The notes below the pieces were generated by a model that did not search any database, was not told where the DNA came from, and was given only the letters and a program-made list of their open reading frames with translations. This document shows, one piece after another, positions 9,401-16,657 of a stretch of 41,199 nt of DNA (within the stretch, counting starts at the first letter, position 1; every line of letters starts with the position of its first letter). Source of the stretch: Chromatiaceae bacterium (lineage in GTDB: Bacteria; Pseudomonadota; Gammaproteobacteria; Chromatiales; Chromatiaceae); contig JANQFI010000074.1 in NCBI GenBank assembly GCA_028277905.1, forward strand, positions 1-41,199. Direction: 5' to 3'. A program made the position numbers and the translations under genes.

Positions 9401-10860
9401 TCGGCGAGCTGCAGAGCGACGACGCCGAGCTGCTACGCCAAGAGGCACGCATTGCCGAGGCGATGCAGGATGAGCTGTTGCAGGCACGCATGCTGCCGTT
9501 CGGACGGGTGGAGGCGCGCCTGGCACGGCTCGTTCGCCGCACCGCCGCGGGTACGGGCAAGCAGGTGGAGCTGATCCTTAAGGGCAGGGACGTTGCGCTG
9601 GACCGCAATGTGCTGGAGCGCTTCCTGCCGCCCCTGGAGCACCTATTGCGCAATGCCGTGGTGCACGGCATCGAGCCGCCCCAGGTACGTCAGGCGCAGG
9701 GCAAGCCGGCGTCCGGACGCCTGCGCGTCGAGCTGGCCCGCGAGGGCAACGACGTGATCTTCGAGGTCGTCGACGACGGCGCCGGCATGGACCCGGCGGA
9801 GCTGCGCGAGCGCGCCGTCGCCCAGGGCCTGGTGGCGACGCACGCCGAGCTGTCTCACGACGAGATCCTGTCGCTGACCCTGCGCCCTGGCTTCTCGACC
9901 GCCGCCGAGGTCACCCAGGATGCCGGCCGCGGCGTCGGCCTAGACGTAGTGAACACACAAGTCGCCTCGCTGAGCGGTGAGCTGGAGCTATTCTCCAGGC
10001 CCGGACAGGGCGCGCGCTTTCGGGTGCGCCTGCCGCTGACCCTGTCCATCGTCGAAGCGCTGCTGGTGAGTGCCGCGGACACCCTGCTGGCAGTCCCGCA
10101 CGGCACGGCGCTGGCGGTGGCGCGCGTTGCCCGCGAGCAGCTCCTTGCCGGGGAGGCCGTCGTGGACTACCGCGGCGAGCGCTTCCCGGTTGAGCCCCTG
10201 GAGGGGGCCCTGAATCCGGAGGCGGCGCCGAGCCCGCCGCAGCAGCGTTGGCTGCCGGTGCTGCTGGTGGCTGCCGGCGAGGAGCGGGTCGCCTTCCAGG
10301 TGGACGCGCTGTTGGACACGCAGCGCGTCATGGTCAAGCCCATCGGCCCGCCGCTGGCGGCCCTGCGCTGGCTCTGCGGGGGTACCGTGCTGCCGGACGG
10401 CCGTGTCGCTCTACTCGCCGACCTTCCGGCACTGCTCCGGGCGCTCAGAGCGCAGCGCGCCGCCGGTGCGCCCGCAGAGCGACGCCCAGTGGCACTGGTG
10501 GTGGATGACTCCGAGACTGTGCGGCGCGTGGCACAGCGTCTGTTGCTGCGCAAGAACATCGAGGTCGTCAGTGCCCGCGACGGCATCGAAGCCCAAGTCA
10601 TGTTGCGTCGCCAGCAGCCGGATCTGCTGCTGGTGGACCTGGACATGCCACGCATGAACGGGCTGGAGCTGACGCGCTGGGTGCGCGCCGATGACGCGCT
10701 GAGGCGCCTGCCCGTGATCATGATCACCTCCATGGTCGGTGAGTCGGAGCGGGCCGAGGCGTTGGCGGCCGGGGTGGATAGGTTCGTCGCCAAGCCTATC
10801 GCCGAGGACGAGCTGCTTGCGCAGATCGAGTCCCTGCTCCTGATCGGCCTGGACATCTGA
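6403..10860 (+). CDS. chpA: ChpA/PilL-like hybrid chemosensory histidine kinase
   Basis: This 1485-aa protein has the order of ChpA-type CheA kinases that control type IV pili. The ATG at 6403 follows GGGGAGATTG; an upstream start at 6196 adds non-conserved sequence. A long helical N-terminal half is followed by two Hpt-like modules. The first (~565-670) reads RRSLQTLKNSG, with Gln where the phosphorylated His should be. The second (~750-860) has an intact RRLHTLKGS with His795. The ATPase domain follows with N-box HLLRNAVVHG (~1080), VDDGAGMD and GRGVGLDVV. Then come a CheW-like domain (~1215-1345) and a C-terminal receiver with VDDSETVRR and phospho-acceptor Asp1412 in VDLDMPRMNG. It should phosphorylate its own receiver and separate response regulators. 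pilG, pilH, pilI and pilJ are not next to it. A CheW-like gene follows after 10 bp. Confidence 0.9.
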   Translation: MAEQRSRGGLKWVRDELLANLERIRTQVRVGGDTGDAVTLLFEMRAVLMALPLPAAATLVEEMQRTCEQLIKGAAVNAEQARESVSLAGLQLDEHLRRSDAGESQDPLALLASINDLRHARGVPSMSSAELLIPSSVLAQSEQVAPDALAALVRLALKVRPHFHRYLVRWFSGDNANEGLLGLSRLFNHMRRYFKQGPVHELFLAAEAVVDGLLDGKIEPDAPTKALLGRLDKVLKPLTAAVPEWPADLAQALIGDLLARIAQMPPGAPAVQELERIYGRSLTDDAHADSIGQFAENDTAPMLDALRRELDNIAAPLLQSDRGRPDPHAVGVTSRRLARLAESLSALNLEAAATRIRRCEQALEIEARAGFADAGRLGDVLRTLRQVDGELAACAELAAPPPGSAAQRAAPRARDTVAATLRETRAALARARLAIGNGPMTPAQGSQLADAYRSLQGLAGTLLGIGEAEPARLLDALAAQLRIRYLDPGQVPGEAGVELIGRALAAVDIHLEDRLERDVTDIRMIAEADYAIERLSGLLRPDEEVDGDSEATDSLPWSEASQSINLEFLNLFLDEAQDELEIIRTQHERWTRDRRDDVALSIMRRSLQTLKNSGSLVGARHLADLARNTATVLERLLDGELPADLAAADFLADVVAMLPEIIDAEAQGRKAPTANLMRAAKALLAAGPDTGGGGNVVQLPLGGAPAPDAMSSSAAAPSPTAREAEEEIGMPGGAAASAPVAADEDLEELLAGDDLLEIFTGEAEEIIDALDAQLRRWRDHGLDAEGVATARRRLHTLKGSARMAGLAPVGDLSHALESLLAGAEALPAVAGSQLGALLQRGLDRLSAQITAAGQGVPVALPDSLLADIAAATPEPAAGAAVQAAEGPRAPADGGGDAVLRGDDPATQLRVGADWLDGVINRSGEVGAFRARLVQQNARLGFRLAQLEDGLKRVARRLDTLVEQDREAPPAAADESGGEAAHTLQEAAALLEESRAVTAAIGELQSDDAELLRQEARIAEAMQDELLQARMLPFGRVEARLARLVRRTAAGTGKQVELILKGRDVALDRNVLERFLPPLEHLLRNAVVHGIEPPQVRQAQGKPASGRLRVELAREGNDVIFEVVDDGAGMDPAELRERAVAQGLVATHAELSHDEILSLTLRPGFSTAAEVTQDAGRGVGLDVVNTQVASLSGELELFSRPGQGARFRVRLPLTLSIVEALLVSAADTLLAVPHGTALAVARVAREQLLAGEAVVDYRGERFPVEPLEGALNPEAAPSPPQQRWLPVLLVAAGEERVAFQVDALLDTQRVMVKPIGPPLAALRWLCGGTVLPDGRVALLADLPALLRALRAQRAAGAPAERRPVALVVDDSETVRRVAQRLLLRKNIEVVSARDGIEAQVMLRRQQPDLLLVDLDMPRMNGLELTRWVRADDALRRLPVIMITSMVGESERAEALAAGVDRFVAKPIAEDELLAQIESLLLIGLDI

Positions 10861-10870
10861 TGCCGCGGCC

Positions 10871-11524
10871 ATGCGCGGAGCCGCCAACACGGGGCCCCCG
10901 CAGCTGCCGCGGCCGATCGCGGCGCTTACCTGGACCGCCGTGGGATCCGGCAAAGGAGTGCGCTGGCTGCTGCCCGCGGCCGCGGTGCTGGAGGTGATCC
11001 GCTGCCCGACCCCGACCCCGCTCCCGTTGCCGCTGGACACCGACCCGAAGCTGGCGCAGGTGCTGCTGGGCACCCTGGTCTGGCGTCGGCGGCGGTTGCC
11101 GCTCTTGCAGTTGCATGCGGATGTCCCGGGCGACGCACCCGCCGGCACCGCCGCGCCCGGTCCGCCCGAGCACGACGCTGACGCAGAGTCTGGGGGAGAA
11201 GCTGGGGGAAAGACTGGGCAGAACGCTGGCGACGCGCAGCCGCTGCGCCTGCGCGCCCTGGTCTGCCCGAGCCTGCACGAGGAAGGCGTCGACGCCTACG
11301 CCCTCGCGGCGCTCGGGATGCCGGGCCTGGTGACGCTGCGCGAAGGGGAGATCGAGCCGGATGGTGCGATGGGCTCGCCGCCGGCCTTTGCCGCCGCGCT
11401 GCTGCGTGTGCGCGGTGAGCTGCACGCAGTGCCCGACATGGACGCCCTGGGCGTGGCCCTGGCGCCTCTGTCGGCATTGATGGCGTCACAACGGCTACGA
11501 CCCGGCTTTGCGCCTGACCGTTAG
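10871..11524 (+). CDS. chpC: CheW-domain protein, ChpC-like
   Basis: This 217-aa protein starts 10 bp after chpA stops, so the two are probably co-transcribed. It has the sparse hallmarks of a CheW fold as found in ChpC. These are an early strand/turn RWLLPAAAVLEVI, the segment VLLGTLVWRRRRLPLLQL, a variable Gly/Pro-rich insert (about residues 85-125), and a later RLRALVCPSL strand. Such adaptors couple a receptor to the CheA-type kinase at the membrane. The assignment rests mainly on position after chpA and the RW-P/LG-xW-R-LP-L pattern; sequence identity to named ChpC proteins cannot be judged here. The insert makes it longer than a minimal CheW domain. It is convergent with rsmE. Confidence 0.7.
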   Translation: MRGAANTGPPQLPRPIAALTWTAVGSGKGVRWLLPAAAVLEVIRCPTPTPLPLPLDTDPKLAQVLLGTLVWRRRRLPLLQLHADVPGDAPAGTAAPGPPEHDADAESGGEAGGKTGQNAGDAQPLRLRALVCPSLHEEGVDAYALAALGMPGLVTLREGEIEPDGAMGSPPAFAAALLRVRGELHAVPDMDALGVALAPLSALMASQRLRPGFAPDR

Positions 11525-11560
11525 AGACCGGGCCAGCTTCCGCCGGCGTGCTTGCACGGG

Positions 11561-12295
11561 TCAGTCGCGGAAGTCCCCCCATAGGGCCTGTAGCACCGCG
11601 AGGGCGGCCAGGGGTGCAGTCTCCGCGCGCAGGACCCTCGGGCCGAGCCGCACTCCCCTGAACCCCTGGGCCTGCGCTGCCTCCCGCTCGGCAGGCGCGA
11701 GTCCACCTTCTGGCCCGACGAGCAGGATCGTCCGTGCGGCAGGCGGCGGCAGGTCGGGCAGGGCTTGCTCGGCGCGATGGTGCAGCAGCAGACCGCCATG
11801 GTTCGGCGGCAATGCTCGCAGCCAGGCGCCCAGCCGCTGCGCGGCGGCGAGCTGCGGCAACCGCCGCCGCCCGCTCTGCGCGCAGGCTGCGACCAGGATG
11901 CCATGCCAGTGGTCCTGGCGCTTGGCCAGGCGAGCGTCGCGCAGCTTGACCAGGGTGCGCTCCGTGAATAAGGGCACCAGGGCCGAAACACCCAGCTCCA
12001 CCGCTTTCTGCAGCGCATAGTCCATGCGCTCGCCCTTGGTGATCCCAAGCGCCAGGGTCACCGCCAGCGGCGCTCTGGGCTCCGGCGGTCCCGGCAGCGC
12101 CACCTCCGCGATGACGCTGCCGCCTGCCTGGACCAAGGTGGCCGGGTAGTCGCGACCGTCGCCATTGAATAGCACCAGCATATCGCCGACGCCGAGCCTG
12201 AGCACTTGCGTGACATGGCGCCGCGGCCCGGCCTCCAGCTCGACCCGCGCGCCCGCGGCGAGCGGCTGCGCGGTATAGATGCGATCCTGACGCAT
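11561..12295 (-). CDS. rsmE: 16S rRNA (uracil-1498 N3) methyltransferase RsmE
   Basis: RsmE is a SPOUT-class enzyme that methylates U1498 of 16S rRNA in the assembled 30S subunit using S-adenosylmethionine. The 244-aa product starts MRQDRIY. It has the N-terminal PUA-like part (HVTQVLRLGVGDMLVLFNGDG) and then ITKGERMDYALQKAVELGV. The C-terminal trefoil-knot signature LLVGPEGGLAPAE and LGPRVLRAETA forms the cofactor site. Length matches the family (~240-250). It lies 16 bp upstream of the DUF423 gene's stop; the two point the same way and the DUF423 gene is upstream, so co-transcription is likely. Confidence 0.95.
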   Translation of the reverse strand: MRQDRIYTAQPLAAGARVELEAGPRRHVTQVLRLGVGDMLVLFNGDGRDYPATLVQAGGSVIAEVALPGPPEPRAPLAVTLALGITKGERMDYALQKAVELGVSALVPLFTERTLVKLRDARLAKRQDHWHGILVAACAQSGRRRLPQLAAAQRLGAWLRALPPNHGGLLLHHRAEQALPDLPPPAARTILLVGPEGGLAPAEREAAQAQGFRGVRLGPRVLRAETAPLAALAVLQALWGDFRD

Positions 12296-12311
12296 GCCCG
12301 TGCATGGCGCG

Positions 12312-12731
12312 TCAGGCGCCGCCGCCCGCCCGGCCGCGCGGCGCCAGTGCAGCCAGCGCCAGCGCCCCCCAGCCCACCGCCAGTGCTACTCCGCCGAATG
12401 GGGTGACGGCGCCCCAGGCGGACCTGTCCGTCAGCACCAGGACGAACAGACTGCCGCTGAAGAGAATACAGCCGGCGACCATGGACCAGGCCGCCACCCG
12501 CAGCCGGATGCCCCGGAAGCGGTCTCCCAGCAGCGCGATAGCCAGCAGCGTGGTGGCGTGCCAGCCGAGGTAGTGCACGGCCGTCTCCCAGATGGCCAGC
12601 CGCTCCGCGCTCACGCGCTCCGCCAGCCCATGGCTGCCGAAGGCCCCGAGCAGCACGCTGGTGAGCCCGAACAGGGCGGCCACCAGGATCAGGTCGGGCC
12701 TTCGGAATCCGGACTCAGGGGGTTGTTGCAT
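12312..12731 (-). CDS. DUF423 (YgdD-like) inner-membrane protein
   Basis: This 139-aa protein has four hydrophobic segments. It carries the DUF423 pattern: an N-terminal FGLTSVLLGAFGSHGL, then RLAIWETAVHYLGWHATTLLAIAL, a third span VAAWSMVAGCILFSGSLFVLVL and a final TPFGGVALAVGWGALALAAL. The G-AFGAHGL and TA-YH-type blocks are typical of the family, whose molecular role is not established. The ATG at 12731 sits three bases after the stop of a short upstream frame (12734-12886), which suggests translational coupling. rsmE follows 16 bp downstream. Confidence 0.9.
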   Translation of the reverse strand: MQQPPESGFRRPDLILVAALFGLTSVLLGAFGSHGLAERVSAERLAIWETAVHYLGWHATTLLAIALLGDRFRGIRLRVAAWSMVAGCILFSGSLFVLVLTDRSAWGAVTPFGGVALAVGWGALALAALAPRGRAGGGA

Positions 12732-12733
12732 GT

Positions 12734-12886
12734 CTAGGCCGCGGGCCCCCGGGAGCTCATCGGCCCCCAGAGCTCATCGAGGTACAGGGTTGCCACAAGG
12801 AAGGGCGCAATGGAGACCGCGTCCGCGTCCATAAGACGGCCGATCTCTCGCCAGTCGCCGATCTCCGGGACATAGCGAGAAGCCAC
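12734..12886 (-). CDS. Short unrecognised frame directly upstream of DUF423 gene (possible gene remnant)
   Basis: A GTG at 12886 opens a 50-codon frame whose TAG ends three bases before the DUF423 ATG. The peptide looks protein-like rather than random: it contains RYVPEIGDWREIGRLMDADA followed by a hydrophobic SIAPFLVATLYLDELWGP. The frame stays open for some codons upstream of the GTG (RRCLICAGARSR), so it may be the C-terminus of a longer, decayed gene. The ribosome-binding site is poor. It is too short for most gene callers. I do not recognise it. Confidence 0.35.
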   Translation of the reverse strand: MASRYVPEIGDWREIGRLMDADAVSIAPFLVATLYLDELWGPMSSRGPAA

Positions 12887-13202
12887 CCGAGAGCGAGCTC
12901 CGGCGCAGATTAAGCAGCGTCTGGCGGGCGGTCAAGCCGGGTTACTGCGCAGCCGACCTCGGGTATGGGCGCGTGCGTGGAGCCATTCGCATCCGCCGTG
13001 GCCCGTGCGATCGCCGCCCGAGCACGCACAAATGCATTGACCTTGGATTGGCGCGACGGGATTGGCGCGACTGGGATTGGTACAACTGCCCGAACGCCCT
13101 GCTCGCCGCCAGCGGCTACGAGACCGGCTGCGCCCAGGTTGTCGGGCCGATCGGCTTCCGTACCGCGACCGCTTCGGGAGCCGAAGCGGCCGCATGATCC
13201 GT
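12887..13202. other. Intergenic stretch without a convincing gene
   Basis: Short frames exist here, for example one on the plus strand at 12973-13197, but their composition is biased and I can assign none. A short imperfect direct repeat of GATTGGCGCGAC occurs near 13049-13080. The stretch may be decayed coding sequence, since the minus-strand frame at 12734-12886 runs into it. Confidence 0.4.
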
Positions 13203-13266
13203 AAGATCCCTATTCGGCAAGATCCCTATTCGGCAAGATCCGTATTCGGCAAGATCCGTATTCGGC
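13203..13266 (+). repeat. Four tandem copies of a 16-bp repeat
   Basis: The unit AAGATCCCTATTCGGC occurs at 13203-13218, 13219-13234, 13235-13250 and 13251-13266. The last two copies carry one C-to-G change (AAGATCCGTATTCGGC). The array ends 8 bp before the stop of the 75-aa gene on the opposite strand. No known repeat family is recognised; it could be a length-variable array or a set of binding sites. Confidence 0.9.
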
Positions 13267-13274
13267 GTGATCTG

Positions 13275-13502
13275 TCAGAGTCCGATCATCTCTGCGCCGA
13301 GACCGCGCTGGCGGACGCTATGCAGAATCCTGCTGGGTCTGGTCTCGTCGCCGTCGAAATCCACCACCATCAGATGCCGAGCCCTGTCGCTGACACAGGC
13401 GCCGACCACCCCTGGGGCGCAGCTCGTGTCGCGCAGTAGTTGATCGATCTCGGTGTCGCTCAGCGTCTGGTCGATATGGATCAGGATGTCGCCGTTCTGC
13501 AT
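13275..13502 (-). CDS. Small 75-aa protein, possible ferredoxin-like/HMA-like fold
   Basis: The ATG at 13502 is preceded by a strong Shine-Dalgarno (AAGGGGGATATAGCGAC-ATG). The sequence reads as beta-alpha-beta-beta-alpha-beta: GDILIHID, then helix DTEIDQLLRD, strands GVVGACVSD and HLMVVDFD, helix PSRILHSVRQRG, and a final AEMIGL. That is the secondary-structure order of heavy-metal-associated ferredoxin-like domains, but the metal-binding CxxC is absent, so metal transport should not be assumed. A palindrome and a TATAAA-like -10 element lie upstream, suggesting its own regulated promoter. Function is unknown. Confidence 0.7.
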   Translation of the reverse strand: MQNGDILIHIDQTLSDTEIDQLLRDTSCAPGVVGACVSDRARHLMVVDFDGDETRPSRILHSVRQRGLGAEMIGL

Positions 13503-13553
13503 GTCGCTATATCCCCCTTCGATTGGTTGAACCGGTCTTCGCGTTGGACTGCC

Positions 13554-13587
13554 ACCTCAGGGCTACCTGAGGTCCACCTCATTTATA
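13554..13587 (-). promoter_or_regulatory. Operator-like palindrome with -10-like TATAAA upstream of the 75-aa gene
   Basis: An 8-bp perfect inverted repeat (ACCTCAGG-gcta-CCTGAGGT) spans 13554-13573, about 50 bp ahead of the leftward gene start. On the same strand, TATAAA lies at 13587-13582, immediately upstream of the palindrome, so the palindrome would sit over the start point as many repressor operators do. No good -35 is visible at standard spacing. A hairpin in the leader RNA is the alternative reading. Confidence 0.4.
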
Positions 13588-13792
13588 GAAGACTTTCGCG
13601 GATCTGCTACGTTAAGGATCTTGCGGGATTAGGGGCCGCGTCAGATTCCGGCAGAGTGCAAGGGTTGCTTGCAGACGATTCTGGCTCCTCGCCGAGCTGT
13701 GTGCGGCGCATGGTCGGCGGGCGGCGGCGTCGGCGCGGTCTTCGCGGCAGGGACGCGGTTCCCATGGTGGACGACCCGGGGCAGTGCGCTTA

Positions 13793-13950
13793 AGGCGATT
13801 GCCGGAAACACACAGACCGAATGGCGCAGGCTTTCGCTCGCCTTCAAGGCGCGGCAGCGGGCGCATAGTCGAGCTCTGTGCCCGCTGCCGCGACGCAGAA
13901 GGCGGGCGAAAAGACAAGCCAGGCGGTATGTTTGTGGACAGAAATCGCCT
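13793..13950 (-). repeat. Palindromic dispersed repeat, copy B
   Basis: This 158-bp copy is inverted relative to copies C-F. It begins AGGCGATTGCCGGAAACACA and ends GGACAGAAATCGCCT. The central palindrome around GTCGAGCTCTGTGCC and the arm GCGGGCGAAAAGACAAGCCA are clear. It lies 50 bp upstream of the GT2 glycosyltransferase start, so it would be in or near the leader of that operon. It is the only copy placed 5' of a rightward gene rather than 3' of a gene. Confidence 0.92.
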
Positions 13951-14000
13951 AAGCTGCGCGCCACGCCGCCGCCGCGGCGCAAAGAATCAGCCGCAGTCCG

Positions 14001-15074
14001 ATGAGCCAGCCAGATCCTCATGCCCTGACCGACGCGGCGCCCATCTCAGCACCGCTGGCGCTCGATCCGATCGCCGACCCCGCCGCCGACCCCTGCAGCC
14101 TGTCGGTGGTGATTCCGCTGTTCGAGGAGGCGGACAATGTGGCGCCCTTGGTGCAGCGGGTCCATGACGGGCTCGCAGGCTTCAGGCATCCCTGGGAGCT
14201 GATCCTGGTGGACGACGGCAGCCGAGATGGCACGGGCGACCGGTTGCAGGACGCCGCGGAGCATTACGGATCGCACGTGCGGGTAATCCGCTTCCGGCGC
14301 AACTACGGCCAGACGGCGGCGATGCAGGCGGGCTTCGATGCGGCCCGAGGCCATTTGGTGGCGAGCCTGGACGGCGATCTGCAGAATGACCCGGCGGACA
14401 TCCCGCGCATGGTGGAGGAGCTGGTCAACCGCGACTTGGACCTTCTGCAGGGGTGGCGGCGCCATCGACAGGACGCGCTGGTGAAGCGCAAGCTGCCGTC
14501 GCGCATCGCGAATGCGCTCATCGGCCGGGTGACAGGCGTCGAATTGCACGACTACGGCTGCAGCCTCAAGGTCTACCGCGCCGAGATCATCAAGGAGGTC
14601 CGGCTGTTCGGCGAGATGCATCGGTTCATCCCGGTCTGGGTGGCCGGCATCACGGACCCGGCGCGCATCGGCGAGACGGAGGTGAGTCATCGTGCTCGGG
14701 AGCATGGGGAGTCGAAGTACGGCATATCGCGCACCTTTCGGGTACTGCTGGACCTGTTGGTGGCGTTCTTCTTCCTTAGATACGGCGCGCGGCCCGGACA
14801 CTTCTTCGGCGCCATCGGGCTCGGCTTCGGCGCGATCGGCGGTTTGATGATGAGCTGGCTCTTCATCATCAAGTTTGCGCTGGGCGAGGACATCGGACAG
14901 CGGCCCATGCTGTTCGTCGGCATCCTGTTCTTGGTGGCGTCGGCACAGTTTCTCACCACCGGCTTGTTGGCGGAGGTGCTCGCTCGGACCTTCTTTGCGT
15001 CCGGCGAGCGCACCCACCATTGCATCCGCTGGCAGTCCGATCCGGTGCGGGCCGGCTGGAAGACAGCATCGTGA
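14001..15074 (+). CDS. GT2 family polyprenyl-phosphate glycosyltransferase (ArnC/DPM-like)
   Basis: This 357-aa enzyme belongs to the dolichol/undecaprenyl-phosphate sugar transferase group. It starts with LSVVIPLFEEADNV, followed by the nucleotide-sugar site ILVDDGSRDGT. Next come FRRNYGQTAAMQAGFDAARG, the metal-binding region SLDGDLQNDP, and VSHRAREHGESKYG, which matches the family's HR..G.SKY motif. Two C-terminal hydrophobic spans (FFGAIGLGFGAIGGLMMSWL and MLFVGILFLVASAQFLTTGL) anchor it in the inner membrane. It probably makes a polyprenyl-phosphate sugar used by the GT83 enzyme next door, whose GTG overlaps its TGA. No strong ribosome-binding site is seen; repeat copy B ends 50 bp upstream. 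Confidence 0.9.
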   Translation: MSQPDPHALTDAAPISAPLALDPIADPAADPCSLSVVIPLFEEADNVAPLVQRVHDGLAGFRHPWELILVDDGSRDGTGDRLQDAAEHYGSHVRVIRFRRNYGQTAAMQAGFDAARGHLVASLDGDLQNDPADIPRMVEELVNRDLDLLQGWRRHRQDALVKRKLPSRIANALIGRVTGVELHDYGCSLKVYRAEIIKEVRLFGEMHRFIPVWVAGITDPARIGETEVSHRAREHGESKYGISRTFRVLLDLLVAFFFLRYGARPGHFFGAIGLGFGAIGGLMMSWLFIIKFALGEDIGQRPMLFVGILFLVASAQFLTTGLLAEVLARTFFASGERTHHCIRWQSDPVRAGWKTAS

Positions 15075-16657
15075 TCAGCATCCCCTCGCGCAGTCTGCTC
15101 GAGCCGCCGGCGGCCTTCGCACTGCTGGCCGCGGCGGTCTGGCTCGCCTTCTTCTGGCAGCTCGGCGCCGTGCCCCTGTACGACCTGGACGAAGGTGCCT
15201 TTACGGAGGCGACCCGCGAGATGCTGGAGAGCGGCAACTTCATCACGCCGCACCGTGACGGCAACCCGCGCTACGACAAGCCGGTGCTGATCTATTGGCT
15301 GCAAGCGGCGTCGGTATCCCTTCTGGACTTCAACGAATTCGCGCTGCGGCTGCCGTCCGCCATCGCCGCGACCCTGTGGCTCGCGGCGCTCTGGGGCTTT
15401 GCGCGCACGCGGCTCGATACCGCAACGGCAACGGTCGCGGCCCTGCTGATGGCCTTCGGCCTCCAGGTGGCCATCATCGGCAAGGCCGCGGTGGCCGATG
15501 CGGTGCTGAACCTGCTGATTGCGCTCAGCTTCTTCGATATCTATCGGTATCTGGAGCGCCCGCGGCGGGGCCTGCTGCTGCGGGTCTATCTCTGGCTCGG
15601 CCTGGGCTTTCTGACCAAGGGCCCGGTGGCGGTGTTTTTCCCGCTGCTCGTGAGCCTAGCGTATTGCTTGTCGCTCGGGCGGCTCAAGGACTGGCTCGGG
15701 GCCGCTCTTGCGCCCCTGGGCTGGCTTGTATTGCTAGCCGTCGCCGGGCCCTGGTACCTCGCGATCTTCATCGACGACGGCCCGGGTTTCTTCCAGGGCT
15801 TCTTTTTGGACCACAACATCGGCCGCTACGGCGGGATCAAGCACGGCCACTCGGGCTTTCCGGGCTACTACTTCGTGGTGCTACCGCTCGTATTGCTTCC
15901 CTTCACCGGTTGGTTCCTGCGCCTGCTGCCCATGGCGCAGCGGATGTGGGCCGACCCGTTGGATCGATTCCTGCTGCTGTGGTTTCTGCTCGTCTTCGTC
16001 ACCTTCTCGTTCTCGGGCACCAAGCTCCCGCACTACATGGTCTATGGCGTCACGCCGCTATTCATCCTGATGGCCCGCCATCGGGACGCGCTCACGAACC
16101 GCTGGCTCGCCTTCGGGCCGCCGCTCGCGTTCATGGCCTTGCTTGCGGCGCTGCCGCTGCTGCTGGGGCCGCTCGCGGCGCAGGCGGACCGCGCGCACGA
16201 GCAGGCCATGTTCGCGGAGGGCATGCGCGTGCTGGATTGGGCCTACGTGATGACGACGCTGGCCGGCGTCGCCACCATGGTCGTGCTGGTCCTTTACGGC
16301 CGGGTTGCGATCTGGCAGCGGCTGCTGCTGGCGGGCGCGGTGCAGACGCTGGTGGTGTTCGGGGCGCTGGTGCCGCGCGTTTTCGAGGTGATGCAGGCGC
16401 CGGTGAAGGAGGCCGGATTGCTGGCCCGGCAGCTGGACCGGCCCACGGTCGTCTACCGCACCAGCATGCCGAGCTTCAGCGTCTACCGCGGCGCCATCAC
16501 GCCCTGGACCCGTGACCCGGAGCCCGGCGAGATCGTCTTTCTTCGCGTCGACAAGCTGGACGACCTCACCGCCAGCCGCCCGGTCGCGCGGCTGGAGGAG
16601 CTGTATCGACGCGGGCCGGTGGCCCTGGTGACCTTCCCGGAGCCCGACGATGGCTGA
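15071..16657 (+). CDS. ArnT-like GT83 membrane glycosyltransferase
   Basis: This 528-aa polytopic protein belongs to the PMT/ArnT (GT83) superfamily, which transfers a sugar from a polyprenyl phosphate to lipid A or another acceptor in the periplasm. The GTG at 15071 overlaps the preceding TGA. The first periplasmic loop carries YDLDEGAFTEATREMLESGN, with the catalytic acidic residues, followed by YDKPVLIYWLQA. About 10-12 hydrophobic helices follow, including LGLGFLTKGPVAVFFPLLVS. The motif FSGTKLPHYM lies later in the helical bundle. The tail (YRTSMPSFSVYRG...) resembles the soluble end of ArnT-like enzymes. The acceptor and the sugar cannot be told from sequence; no arnA, arnB or arnD gene is present in the window. 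Confidence 0.88.
   Translation: MISIPSRSLLEPPAAFALLAAAVWLAFFWQLGAVPLYDLDEGAFTEATREMLESGNFITPHRDGNPRYDKPVLIYWLQAASVSLLDFNEFALRLPSAIAATLWLAALWGFARTRLDTATATVAALLMAFGLQVAIIGKAAVADAVLNLLIALSFFDIYRYLERPRRGLLLRVYLWLGLGFLTKGPVAVFFPLLVSLAYCLSLGRLKDWLGAALAPLGWLVLLAVAGPWYLAIFIDDGPGFFQGFFLDHNIGRYGGIKHGHSGFPGYYFVVLPLVLLPFTGWFLRLLPMAQRMWADPLDRFLLLWFLLVFVTFSFSGTKLPHYMVYGVTPLFILMARHRDALTNRWLAFGPPLAFMALLAALPLLLGPLAAQADRAHEQAMFAEGMRVLDWAYVMTTLAGVATMVVLVLYGRVAIWQRLLLAGAVQTLVVFGALVPRVFEVMQAPVKEAGLLARQLDRPTVVYRTSMPSFSVYRGAITPWTRDPEPGEIVFLRVDKLDDLTASRPVARLEELYRRGPVALVTFPEPDDG

Noticed and set aside
12973..13197. 74-codon frame between DUF423 and the tandem array
   Set aside because: Composition is biased by a short direct repeat, no Shine-Dalgarno is present and no motif is recognised.
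13784..14167. Open frames running through the palindromic repeats (also near 3.3-3.9, 20.1-20.6, 36.8-37.1 and 40.6-40.9 kb)
   Set aside because: The arginine/cysteine-rich peptides come from the repeat itself read in several frames and both directions; no frame is preserved across copies.
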